Part shown: piece by piece, positions 49,937 to 57,854 of the stretch | How positions within the stretch are numbered: position 1 is the stretch's first letter | Layout: every line of letters begins with the position of its first letter | From: an uncultured Eubacteriales bacterium | GTDB taxonomy: Bacteria > Bacillota > Clostridia > Oscillospirales > Oscillospiraceae | NCBI GenBank assembly: GCA_900546615.1 | Contig: URDJ01000009.1 | Coordinates: forward strand, 8,714-72,713 | Length of the DNA stretch: 64,000 nt | Reading direction: 5' to 3' | Notes under the pieces: generated by a model | What the model was told of the DNA's origin: nothing | The model's input: only the letters and a program-made list of their open reading frames with translations | The model's database searches: none | Translations under genes and position numbers: made by a program

Positions 49937-50673
49937 TTCTTTATCCCACCAAACCTTCTGTCACGACGCCGGTATTCCTCCAGCGCCGCGTCTATGTCCT
50001 CCGGCGTGAAATCCGGCCAGAGCACGTCTGTGAAGATAAGCTCCGAGTACGCCGACTCCCACATGAGGAAATTCGACAGCCGCATCTCACCGCCCGGTCT
50101 TATCACCAGGTCCGGGTCCGGTATGCCCGCCGAGAACATGTAGTTTGAAAAACCCGCCTCGTCAATCTTCCCGACCTTGCCGTTCTTATAATCCTCGGCA
50201 TAGCGCATGGCAGCCCGCACGATCTCGTCGCGCCCGCCGTAGTTTAAGCACACGTTCGCCTGAAAGCCCTCGTAGCGCGTCGAGATGTCCGCCGTCTCAT
50301 CAATGAGCTGCCTCAAGTCCTCCGACAGCACCGCCGGGTCGCCCAGTATCTTGAGCTTTATGTGGTCACGCTCCATCGTCTCCACCGACTCACGAAGGTA
50401 CTTGCCGAGAAGGCCCATGATGGCGGCCACTTCCTCCTGCGGGCGTTTCCAGTTCTCCGTCGAAAAAGCGTAGACCGTCAGGTATTCTATGCCTATGTCC
50501 TTACAGTAGGTGGCTATGCGCCGGAAAGTCTCCGCTCCAGCGGCGTGGCCCGCCGTGCGGGGCAAACCGCGCTTTTTCGCCCACCTGCCGTTGCCGTCCA
50601 ATATGATGGCAATGTGGCGGGGGAGCCGGATATCCTCCGTCTCCTCCGCCTTCTTAGTCCTGAATATGGCCAT
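49933..50673 (-). CDS. uppS: isoprenyl transferase (undecaprenyl diphosphate synthase)
   Basis: This 246-residue cis-prenyltransferase adds isopentenyl units to farnesyl diphosphate to make the C55 carrier for peptidoglycan and teichoic acid. Motifs are HIAIILDGNGRWAKKRGLPR with the catalytic Asp, YAFSTENWKRP, and a C-terminal diphosphate motif RPGGEMRLSNFLMWESAYSE. The usual R-T-S-G-E is R-P-G-G-E here, a small deviation. It lies 4 bp after frr and overlaps cdsA. TagO (37445) uses its product. Confidence 0.95.
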   Translation of the reverse strand: MAIFRTKKAEETEDIRLPRHIAIILDGNGRWAKKRGLPRTAGHAAGAETFRRIATYCKDIGIEYLTVYAFSTENWKRPQEEVAAIMGLLGKYLRESVETMERDHIKLKILGDPAVLSEDLRQLIDETADISTRYEGFQANVCLNYGGRDEIVRAAMRYAEDYKNGKVGKIDEAGFSNYMFSAGIPDPDLVIRPGGEMRLSNFLMWESAYSELIFTDVLWPDFTPEDIDAALEEYRRRDRRFGGIKK

Positions 50674-50677
50674 GTCC

Positions 50678-51232
50678 TTATATCTCGAACAGCTCTTTTT
50701 CCTTCTTCTCGGCGATCTTGTCGATCTCCTTTATCCAGTCGTCGGTCAGCTTCTGCATGTCCTTCTCGGCGATCTTGTAGTCGTCCTCTGTGATCTCCGA
50801 CGCCTTCTTCTGCGCCTTGAACTTGTCCATGGCGTCGCGCCTTATATTCCTTATGGCGACCTTCGCGTCCTCGGCGTATTTCTTTACCTGCCTGGCCAGC
50901 TCCTTGCGGCGCTCCTCTGTCAGCTGCGGGAACACCAGACGGATGCTCCGGCCGTCATTCTGCGGGTTGATGCCCAGGTCCGAAGCCAGGATGGCCTTCT
51001 CGATCGCCTTGAGCGTGGAGGAATCCCAGGGCTGGATGAGCAGGCTGCGCGGGTCGGGCGTCGATATAGTCGCTATGCCCTGTATCGGAGTCGGCGTGCC
51101 GTAGTATTCGACCTGTATCTGGTCGAGCACCGCTGCGTTCGCCCTGCCCGCCCTTACGGAGGCAAAGCTCGTCGAGAGCAGCTCCGAGGTCTTTTTCATC
51201 TTAGCTTCAAATTCTTCATATCCCTTAGCCAT
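50678..51232 (-). CDS. frr: ribosome recycling factor
   Basis: This 184-residue protein has the near-tRNA L-shape of the family: a long three-helix bundle with RAGRANAAVLDQIQVEYYGT at the N-terminal hinge and PQLTEERRKELARQVKKYAE in the bundle. With EF-G it splits post-termination ribosomes. GGAGGAAC-type site lies before the ATG. It sits between pyrH and uppS, a common order. Confidence 0.97.
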   Translation of the reverse strand: MAKGYEEFEAKMKKTSELLSTSFASVRAGRANAAVLDQIQVEYYGTPTPIQGIATISTPDPRSLLIQPWDSSTLKAIEKAILASDLGINPQNDGRSIRLVFPQLTEERRKELARQVKKYAEDAKVAIRNIRRDAMDKFKAQKKASEITEDDYKIAEKDMQKLTDDWIKEIDKIAEKKEKELFEI

Positions 51233-51251
51233 GACAGTTCCTCCTGTTAAA

Positions 51252-51968
51252 TTACTTTTTTACTACCGTGCCGACCTTCTCTCCCAGCACGGCGCGGACG
51301 ATGTTCTCCGGGTCCTTGAGCGCGAAGACTATTACCGGGATGTCGTTATCCATGGACAGGCTCGTCGCCGTCGTGTCCATGACCGCGAGATGCTGCGCGA
51401 GCACCTCGTCATAGCTTATCTTGTCGTACTTCACGGCGCTCTCATCTATCCTCGGGTCAGCCGAGTACACGCCGTCTATGTTCTTCGCCAGCAGTATGGC
51501 GTCGGCCTCTATCTCAGCCGCGCGCAGCACCGCCGCCGTGTCCGTCGAGAAATACGGGCTGCCAGTGCCGCAGGCGAACAGCACCACCCGGCCCTTCGCC
51601 AGGTGCCGCATCGCCCGCAGGCGGATATACGGCTCCGCTATCGAGCGCATCTCGATGGCCGTCTGCACCCGCACGTCCACGCCGTGCTGCTCCATCACGT
51701 CCGCCACCGCAAGGCAGTTCATCACCGTCGCCAGCATGCCCATGTGGTCGGCGCGCGTGCGCTCTATCTTGCCCTCGCCGTCTTTCACGCCGCGCCAGAA
51801 GTTGCCCCCGCCTATGACGACGCCTACCTCCACGCCCATGTCCACGCACTTCTTTACAGCATCACAGACCTCGCCTATCACGCCGAAGTCGAGCCCGCTG
51901 TGCTTCTCCCCTGCCAGCGCCTCGCCGCTTATCTTAAGCAGCACTCGTTTATACACCGGACCGTCCAT
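51252..51968 (-). CDS. pyrH: UMP kinase
   Basis: This 238-residue amino acid kinase family enzyme phosphorylates UMP to UDP. It begins [19 protein letters not shown] and includes [11 protein letters not shown] for the phosphate site and [20 protein letters not shown] for the ATP site. The ATG at 51968 is chosen since GAGGTG lies 7 bp upstream; a GTG directly before it is an alternative. It is the first gene of the minus-strand operon here: rpsB and tsf, which often precede it, are absent, and spoIIGA lies divergently instead. Confidence 0.96.
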   Translation of the reverse strand: MDGPVYKRVLLKISGEALAGEKHSGLDFGVIGEVCDAVKKCVDMGVEVGVVIGGGNFWRGVKDGEGKIERTRADHMGMLATVMNCLAVADVMEQHGVDVRVQTAIEMRSIAEPYIRLRAMRHLAKGRVVLFACGTGSPYFSTDTAAVLRAAEIEADAILLAKNIDGVYSADPRIDESAVKYDKISYDEVLAQHLAVMDTTATSLSMDNDIPVIVFALKDPENIVRAVLGEKVGTVVKK

Positions 51969-52054
51969 CACCCATCACCTCATACACCACATTATTTTAA
52001 TAGCTTTCGTCCAGACTTAAAAGGTCTAACTTGTAAATTTTTAATATCCGACCT

Positions 52055-52083
52055 ATTTTACCACAGCCCCCACCGCCTTGTAA
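52055..52083 (-). promoter_or_regulatory. sigma-A promoter of the pyrH-polC operon
   Basis: TTACAA (52083-52078), 17 bp, TAAAAT (52060-52055) on the minus strand, about 85 bp before pyrH. It drives the eight-gene operon through polC. Confidence 0.7.
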
Positions 52084-52122
52084 ATGACAATCTCCGCACT
52101 CCTGCGGGTGTATGCTTTGTCC

Positions 52123-52950
52123 GTGGAGACGATTTACCTTGACAGTCTGTTTGCACTCAACGCCATCATCGATTATTTCCTGCTGCTCTGCTCGGCCAGG
52201 GTCGCCGGGGCGGTGCTGCACCGCTGGAGACTCGGCCTCGCCGCCGTGCTGGGAGGGTTCTGGGCCGTGGCCAGCGTGCTGCCGGGCTTCGAGTTCCTCT
52301 CTTTTGCACCGATGAAGCTCGTCCCTGCCGTATTCATGGCCCTCATCGCCTTCGGCGGCGAGCGAAAGCTCTGGCGCTGCCTCGTCATCTTCCTCGCCGT
52401 CTCCGCAGCCTTTGGCGGCGCTGTATGGGCTGCTTCCATGCTCGCCGGGACGGGGATGTACGGCGGAAGGGTCTATCTGCCCGTATCCACGCGCGTACTG
52501 GTGCTGTCCTTCGCCCTCTGTTACGCCGGGGTCTCCCTCGTTTTCCGCAGGATCGGCAAGCGTGCAGAGCGGGAGATACTGCCGCTGGCCGTGACGCTCC
52601 GCGGAAAAACCGTAACGCTCCGCGCGCTGCGCGATACCGGCAACGGCCTCTATGACCCGGTCTCAGGCCGGGCAGTCGCCGTGGCGGAGCTGGGAGCCAT
52701 AAGACCCCTGCTGGGCGGCTTCGAGTGCACAGGCAATGACGCAGCCGCGTTGTGTGAAACGTTATGTAAACTCAGTGGACTCGAAGGCCGCGTCACGCTG
52801 GTACCCTATTCCGCACTCGGCACGGGTCACGGGCTGCTGGCGGCGATAAGGCCCGACTCGGTGGCAATTTCAGGAAAGGAGGCGGACATACTCATTGGCA
52901 TATCCCCGGCGGCGCTGTCGCAGGACGGGGATATAGACGCGATATTGTGA
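52123..52950 (+). CDS. spoIIGA: sigma-E processing peptidase SpoIIGA
   Basis: This 275-residue protein is the aspartic protease that removes the pro-sequence of sigma-E after engulfment signals from the forespore. The N-terminal half has five hydrophobic helices (YLDSLFALNAIIDYFLLL first). The C-terminal domain contains the catalytic LRDTGNGLYDP and a further ILIGISPAAL strand. The GTG at 52123 is preferred because family members begin right at the YLD segment; an ATG at 52084 is 13 codons upstream. No clear ribosome site is visible for either. The sigE gene follows by 18 bp, the usual spoIIG operon. Confidence 0.9.
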   Translation: METIYLDSLFALNAIIDYFLLLCSARVAGAVLHRWRLGLAAVLGGFWAVASVLPGFEFLSFAPMKLVPAVFMALIAFGGERKLWRCLVIFLAVSAAFGGAVWAASMLAGTGMYGGRVYLPVSTRVLVLSFALCYAGVSLVFRRIGKRAEREILPLAVTLRGKTVTLRALRDTGNGLYDPVSGRAVAVAELGAIRPLLGGFECTGNDAAALCETLCKLSGLEGRVTLVPYSALGTGHGLLAAIRPDSVAISGKEADILIGISPAALSQDGDIDAIL

Positions 52951-52968
52951 CGAAAAGGAGGATGTGCT

Positions 52969-53685
52969 ATGTCATTATTCACCAGATTCAGGCTGTTCAT
53001 ACTACGGCTCAGGCTGAGGCTCACACGGCCGCGGATACACTACATAGGCGGCAGCGACACGCTCCCCCCGCCTCTGCCGAGGGACGAGGAGGACGCCGCG
53101 ATAAGGGCGCTCGCGGAGGGCGACGAGGCGGCAAAGCAGCTGCTCATCGAGCACAACCTCCGGCTCGTTGTGTATATCGCCCGCAGGTTTGAAAATACCG
53201 GCATCAATCTCGAGGATCTCGTTTCGATAGGCAGCATCGGGCTTATCAAGGCGATAAACACCTTCAACGCCTCCAAGAGCATCAAGCTCGCGACCTATGC
53301 CTCCCGCTGTATCGAGAACGAGATACTGATGTACCTGCGAAAGTGCGGCAATCAAAAGGCGGAGGTGAGCTTCGACGAACCGCTCAACACCGATTGGGAC
53401 GGCAACGAGCTGCTGCTCTCCGATATTCTCGGAACCGACGGGCAGGAGATAGTACGCCCGCTGGAGGACGACGCCGACCGCGAAATGCTGCATACGGCTA
53501 TCTCGATGCTGGCTGACCGGGAGAAGCAGATAATTTTGATGCGCTTCGGCTTCATTGACGGCACCGAGTACACGCAGAAAGAAGTTGCCGACATGATGGG
53601 CATCTCGCAGAGCTACATCAGCCGCCTCGAGAAGCGGATAATCGCAAGACTTCACCGGGAGATGCTAAGGCAGATGCAGGTATGA
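52969..53685 (+). CDS. sigE: pro-sigma-E, early mother-cell sporulation sigma factor
   Basis: This 238-residue sigma-70 family protein has a basic-hydrophobic pro-sequence ([17 protein letters not shown]) that SpoIIGA cuts. Region 2 is [16 protein letters not shown] and [16 protein letters not shown] with [18 protein letters not shown]. Region 4 ends [17 protein letters not shown]. It turns on early mother-cell genes. GGAGG precedes the ATG. It is followed by a strong terminator, so spoIIGA-sigE is a two-gene unit. Confidence 0.95.
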   Translation: MSLFTRFRLFILRLRLRLTRPRIHYIGGSDTLPPPLPRDEEDAAIRALAEGDEAAKQLLIEHNLRLVVYIARRFENTGINLEDLVSIGSIGLIKAINTFNASKSIKLATYASRCIENEILMYLRKCGNQKAEVSFDEPLNTDWDGNELLLSDILGTDGQEIVRPLEDDADREMLHTAISMLADREKQIILMRFGFIDGTEYTQKEVADMMGISQSYISRLEKRIIARLHREMLRQMQV

Positions 53686-53707
53686 ATCACTGCCGTGTGC
53701 GTGCTCC

Positions 53708-53739
53708 AAAGGCTCCCCTGCGCAAGGGGAGCCTTTTTT
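53708..53739 (+). terminator. terminator of spoIIGA-sigE
   Basis: AAAGGCTCCCCT and AGGGGAGCCTTT arms, loop of 5, followed by a T run ending about 53739. Confidence 0.92.
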
Positions 53740-53757
53740 CCGCCCTGTTCCTTATAA

Positions 53758-53786
53758 TTGCAATGGGCGTGTGTGTGTGCTATAAT
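53758..53786 (+). promoter_or_regulatory. strong sigma-A promoter of the dlt-like operon
   Basis: TTGCAA (53758-53763), 17 bp including a GT-repeat spacer, and a perfect TATAAT (53781-53786), 31 bp before the first start codon. It is distinct from the sigE unit, since the terminator lies between. Confidence 0.8.
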
Positions 53787-53817
53787 GCCTGTATCGATTT
53801 TGTGCGGGAGGCCAGGG

Positions 53818-55317
53818 ATGCTGAACGTTTTTGAATATCTTGAACAGAGCGCGGCGAGATCGCCGGGGAAACTTGCGTTCGCTGACTCGTCGCGGAGCCT
53901 GAGCTTTTCTGAGCTGCTCGCGGAGGCGGGCAGGGTCGGCAGATTCATCGCTGAGAGGACGGGCATACGCAAGCCGGTCGCTGTGCTGACTGACCGGAAC
54001 GTCGACAGCCTGGCCGCCTTCATGGGCGCGCTCGCGGCGGGCTGCTTTTACGTCCCGCTTGACGCACAGATGCCGCCGAAGCGCCTCGGCAGCATACTCT
54101 CACGGCTCGGGGCCGAGGTCGTCATAGACTGCGCCGGAGGCAAGGCCAAAGTCGAGGGCGCTGTCCCATTTTCCGAGGCCGTCTCAGGCGAGGCCGACTG
54201 GAGCGTACTGGACGATAGGCGCTCGCGCGTGCTCGATATCGACCCCGTTTACGTCATATTCACCTCCGGCTCCACCGGGGAGCCGAAGGGCATAGTTTGC
54301 CACCACCGGGGCGTCATGGACATCGTCGACTGGCTCGCGGAGGCGGGCGGCTTCACTGAGGACGACGTGCTTGGCGGGCAGGCGCCCTTCTACTTCGACC
54401 TCTCGGTCAAGGACATCTACCTCACGCTCAAGTGCGGCGCGAGCTGCCACATACTCGACAGGCGGCTGTTCATGTTCCCTCCCCTGCTGGTGAAGGAGCT
54501 GGCCGCAAAGGAGGTCACGGCGCTCGTCTGGGCGACCTCGGCCTTCCATCTCACCGCGAACTCGGGTGCTCTCGAGGGCGCGGAGCTGCCCAAACTGCGT
54601 ACCGTCATCCTCGGCGGCGAAGCGCTGCGCGCAAAGCAGATGAACATTTGGCGCGCGGCGTTGCCTCACGTGCGTTATGTTAACCTCTACGGCCCCACCG
54701 AGGTCACTGTGGACTGCACGTGGTATCCTATCGAGCGTGAGTTTGCCGACGGCGAGTCCATACCGATAGGCAAAGCCTGCCGGAACATGGAGGTTTTCCT
54801 GCTGGGCGAGGATTTAAAGCCGGTGCCGGATGGCGAGCCGGGCGAGATCTGCGTGCGCGGCACGGGTCTGGCGCACGGCTATTTTGGCGACCCCGTGAAG
54901 ACGGCGGAGTGTTTCATCCCCGACCCGCGCCCCTGCGCGTGGCCGGACAGGATATACCGCACGGGCGACCTTGCGCGTGTGGACGAGCACGGGGATCTGG
55001 TCTTCCTCTCGCGGCGCGACGGGCAGATAAAGCACATGGGTTATCGTATAGAGCTGGGCGAGCTGGAGAACGCGCTCAGCTCCATAGAGGGCGTGAAGGC
55101 GGCGGTGAGTTTCTTTGACGCTGCGCGGGACAAGATAGTCTGCGTCTACGAGGGCGAGGCGGAGGCGGACGCGATAGGCCGTGAGCTGCGCGACTGGCTG
55201 CCGAAGTACATGCTTCCAAACGTCTACCGGCGGCTCGGGCGCCTGCCCTACAACGCCAATGGCAAGGTGGACAGGGTGCGGCTGAGGGATGAGTATTTCA
55301 ATGGACAGGATAGCTGA
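53818..55317 (+). CDS. DltA-like amino acid adenylating enzyme
   Basis: This 499-residue member of the acyl-adenylate superfamily resembles D-alanine-carrier protein ligase. The ATP loop is FTSGSTGEPKGIVCHHRG near residue 160, followed by LYGPTEVTVDCTW, the hinge GDLARVDEHGDLVFLSRRDG, GYRIELGELENALSS, and a C-terminal catalytic lysine in YNANGKVDRVRL. It should activate an amino acid and load the carrier protein encoded two genes later. The ATG at 53818 has GGGAGG upstream. Substrate-pocket residues cannot be resolved by eye, so alanine is likely by family but not proven. The next genes are GNAT, carrier, MBOAT and an SGNH/deacetylase fusion. Confidence 0.85.
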   Translation: MLNVFEYLEQSAARSPGKLAFADSSRSLSFSELLAEAGRVGRFIAERTGIRKPVAVLTDRNVDSLAAFMGALAAGCFYVPLDAQMPPKRLGSILSRLGAEVVIDCAGGKAKVEGAVPFSEAVSGEADWSVLDDRRSRVLDIDPVYVIFTSGSTGEPKGIVCHHRGVMDIVDWLAEAGGFTEDDVLGGQAPFYFDLSVKDIYLTLKCGASCHILDRRLFMFPPLLVKELAAKEVTALVWATSAFHLTANSGALEGAELPKLRTVILGGEALRAKQMNIWRAALPHVRYVNLYGPTEVTVDCTWYPIEREFADGESIPIGKACRNMEVFLLGEDLKPVPDGEPGEICVRGTGLAHGYFGDPVKTAECFIPDPRPCAWPDRIYRTGDLARVDEHGDLVFLSRRDGQIKHMGYRIELGELENALSSIEGVKAAVSFFDAARDKIVCVYEGEAEADAIGRELRDWLPKYMLPNVYRRLGRLPYNANGKVDRVRLRDEYFNGQDS

Positions 55318-56062
55318 CGTAAAGCAGATGGACGCGCTCTTAGGCTCCGTCCTGCGGCGCGGGACGCTGACGAACTGCCCGCTGCCGGGCGCGGAGCTGC
55401 GCCGGGCGGCGGAGGCCGGGGAGCTGGCATACGAGCGCTGGGACGGCGGGCTGTGCATACTTCGCAACTGCGGCGGGTTTTACCGTGTGAGCTATTACGT
55501 TACCGACCCTGCGGCGGAGTTCTCGCCCGCGTGGGACATGGACGCCGTGGTCGAAGGCGCGTATTCTGAGGCGATGGACGCCTTCTGGCGCGGCGCGGGC
55601 TTTGAGTTCCGGTTTCACCGTTACCGGCTCTCGCGGGCGGCCTGCGAGGGAGCATCGGAGGAGCTTCCCGAGCCGGAGACGGTCGGGGCCGCGGAAGCGC
55701 TGGAGCTGCTCGAGGCCGCGTTCGACCGGCGCACGGGCTGCCTGCCGGACATGGAGACGCTTGAATGGGGTTCAAGCGAACGTCTGATGCTATCACGGCG
55801 AGGGGCCGACGGGGAACTCGAGGCGCTGCTGAACGTCAAACGCGAGAGGCGCAGCTATGAGATACGTCAGCTGGCGGTCTCCGAACGCGCCCGAGGCAAG
55901 GGCCTCGCGCAATCGCTGGTAGAGGAATTCATCGCGCGCTACGGGAGCTCCCAGCTGCTGGTCTGGGTACGGGACGACGCCCCCGCGGCGAGGCATATAT
56001 ACGAAAAATACGGATTTAGGGCCGATGGGCGTGAGACGGCCGTCTGGCTCAGGAAAGGGTGA
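55301..56062 (+). CDS. GNAT-family acetyltransferase in the dlt-like operon
   Basis: This 253-residue protein carries a C-terminal GNAT fold (residues ~150-253) with the acetyl-CoA loop ERARGKGLAQSLVEEF and the later VRDDAPAARHIYEKYGF. The N-terminal ~140 residues are less conserved and may be a second, degenerate GNAT half. It overlaps the adenylating gene by 17 bp if the ATG at 55301 is used (29 bp for the ATG at 55289), so it is part of the operon. A GNAT is not part of classical dltABCD. It could modify the amino acid, the carrier-bound intermediate or the acceptor sugar. Confidence 0.8.
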   Translation: MDRIADVKQMDALLGSVLRRGTLTNCPLPGAELRRAAEAGELAYERWDGGLCILRNCGGFYRVSYYVTDPAAEFSPAWDMDAVVEGAYSEAMDAFWRGAGFEFRFHRYRLSRAACEGASEELPEPETVGAAEALELLEAAFDRRTGCLPDMETLEWGSSERLMLSRRGADGELEALLNVKRERRSYEIRQLAVSERARGKGLAQSLVEEFIARYGSSQLLVWVRDDAPAARHIYEKYGFRADGRETAVWLRKG

Positions 56063-56067
56063 GCTAC

Positions 56068-56292
56068 ATGGAAAAGCTGCTGAAAATACTCAAGGAGGCC
56101 TGCCCGGGCGTGGATTTCGAGAGCTCGGACGCCCTCGTGGACGACGGGGTGCTCGACTCCTTCGACATTGTTTCGATAGTCTCGGCCATTATGGACGAGT
56201 ACGACGTACTCATCTCGGTAAACGAGCTGGTGCCGGAGAACTTTAACTCCGTGTCGGCCATGTACGAGCTGATAGAGAAGCTCGGGGCCTGA
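56068..56292 (+). CDS. acyl carrier protein (DltC-like)
   Basis: This 74-residue single carrier domain has the phosphopantetheine serine in DGVLDSFDIVSIVSAIMD (D-S-F). The rest is four-helix: EKLLKILKEACPG at the start and SVSAMYELIEKLGA at the end. DltC proteins are about 78 residues and carry D-alanine as a thioester. AGGAAAGGG lies about 8 bp before the ATG at 56068; an in-frame GTG three codons earlier lacks a site. It is 5 bp after the GNAT gene and 7 bp before the MBOAT gene. Confidence 0.88.
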   Translation: MEKLLKILKEACPGVDFESSDALVDDGVLDSFDIVSIVSAIMDEYDVLISVNELVPENFNSVSAMYELIEKLGA

Positions 56293-56299
56293 TATTTCA

Positions 56300-57844
56300 A
56301 TGTCTTTCACGTCGGTCGGATTTCTGATATTTGTCGCGGCGCTGGTACTGCTGTACTATGTGCTGCCGAAAAAGTGCCAGTGGCCGCTGCTGCTCGCGGC
56401 GAGCTGCGGCTTTTATATCCTCGGCGGGGGCGCGGCGATCGCGTACCTCGCTTTTACCGCGCTTTTGACCTGGTGGGCAGGCCTGCTTTTGGGGCGCTTG
56501 AACGCTAAAATGAAGGAGCTGCCGAAGGAGGAGCGGGGTGTGCCGGCAGGGCGCAAACGGCTGGTCGTGCTGGCGGTCTGTCTGCTGGCCTTCGGTCAGC
56601 TCTTTGTGCTCAAGTACCTCGGCTTCACGCTCGAGGCGCTTGCGCGACTGTTCGGGCGTGAGGGCTTCACGCTCGAGCTGGTACTGCCGCTGGGCCTGTC
56701 GTTCTTCACCTTTCAGGCCGTGGGCTATGTCGTGGACTGCTACCGGGGGCAGGTGGAGCCGGAGCGGAACTTCGGCAAGTACGCGCTGTTCGTGTCTTTC
56801 TTCCCGCAGATCATACAGGGGCCTATCTCTCGCTTCGGCGACCTTGAGCATCAGCTGTGCGCGGAGCGGAGCCTCGACTGGGACAAGCTCAAATACGGCA
56901 TACAGCTGGCCATGTGGGGCTATTTCAAGAAGCTCGTCATCGCCGAGCGCGCGGGCGTCGTGGCGGACGCGGTGTTCGGGGACGTGTGGAACTGGCACGG
57001 CTCGGTCATGGCCTTCGGAACGCTGGCCTACTGCGTGCAGCTCTACTGCGACTTCTCGGGCGGCATCGACATCACCCGCGGCGTGGCGCAGACGCTGGGC
57101 ATAGACCTCGCGGAGAATTTCAAACGGCCCATCTTCGCCCTGAGCCTTCAGGACTACTGGCGGCGCTGGCACATCACGCTCGGGTCGTGGATGCGCGACT
57201 ACGTGTTCTATCCTCTCGCGCTCTCGAAGCCCTTCCGCAGGGTCGGCTCCGTCGCCCGGAAAAGGCTGAAAGGCCCGGCGGGCAAGGTGCTCGCGACCTC
57301 GCTGGCTACCTTTGTAGTCTACTTCGTCATCGGCATCTGGCACGGGGCGAGCTTCAAATACATCGCCTACGGCTTCTACAACGGCGGCCTCATAACGCTC
57401 GGGCTGCTGCTCGAGCCGTACTTCGCGAGGCTCAGGCCGAAGATACACATGGACGAGCGGCCCGGCTGGCAGCTTTTCCGCATGGCGCGCACCTGGCTCA
57501 TAGTCTTTGCGGGCCGCTATATGACCCGCGCACCGAGGCTGCTCACGGGGCTTGCCATGCTCAAGGCCACGGTGCTGGACTTCAACGCCTCCTCGCTCAC
57601 GGACGGGACGCTGCTGGAGCTCGGGCTTTCAGGCTTCAACATGGCGGTCTGCGCCCTGGGCGTCCTCGTCGTGCTCATCGTAGAGGGTTATCAGGAAAAG
57701 GGCGGGCATGTCCGGCTCTGGATGGAGCGGCGCAGCGGCTTTGCGCAGTGGGCCATGCTCATGGTCTCGCTGCTCGTCATAATCGTGCTCGGCGCGGCGG
57801 GCAGCGGCTATGTCCCCGCCGAGTTCATCTACGCGCAGTTCTAG
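56300..57844 (+). CDS. MBOAT-family O-acyltransferase (DltB/AlgI-like)
   Basis: This 514-residue polytopic protein has about 10-11 hydrophobic helices. It has the MBOAT landmarks: FFPQIIQGPISRFGDLEHQL, then SLQDYWRRWHITLGSWMRDY with the conserved Trp-Arg-Arg-Trp-His stretch, and the active-site histidine in VIGIWHGASFKYIAYGFYNG. DltB-type MBOAT proteins pass the acyl or amino acid group from the carrier protein across the membrane to an outer acceptor. The ATG is 7 bp after the carrier gene, the order seen in dlt operons. It is longer than DltB (~400) and nearer to AlgI in size. Confidence 0.92.
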   Translation: MSFTSVGFLIFVAALVLLYYVLPKKCQWPLLLAASCGFYILGGGAAIAYLAFTALLTWWAGLLLGRLNAKMKELPKEERGVPAGRKRLVVLAVCLLAFGQLFVLKYLGFTLEALARLFGREGFTLELVLPLGLSFFTFQAVGYVVDCYRGQVEPERNFGKYALFVSFFPQIIQGPISRFGDLEHQLCAERSLDWDKLKYGIQLAMWGYFKKLVIAERAGVVADAVFGDVWNWHGSVMAFGTLAYCVQLYCDFSGGIDITRGVAQTLGIDLAENFKRPIFALSLQDYWRRWHITLGSWMRDYVFYPLALSKPFRRVGSVARKRLKGPAGKVLATSLATFVVYFVIGIWHGASFKYIAYGFYNGGLITLGLLLEPYFARLRPKIHMDERPGWQLFRMARTWLIVFAGRYMTRAPRLLTGLAMLKATVLDFNASSLTDGTLLELGLSGFNMAVCALGVLVVLIVEGYQEKGGHVRLWMERRSGFAQWAMLMVSLLVIIVLGAAGSGYVPAEFIYAQF

Positions 57845-57854
57845 GAGGTGCGGC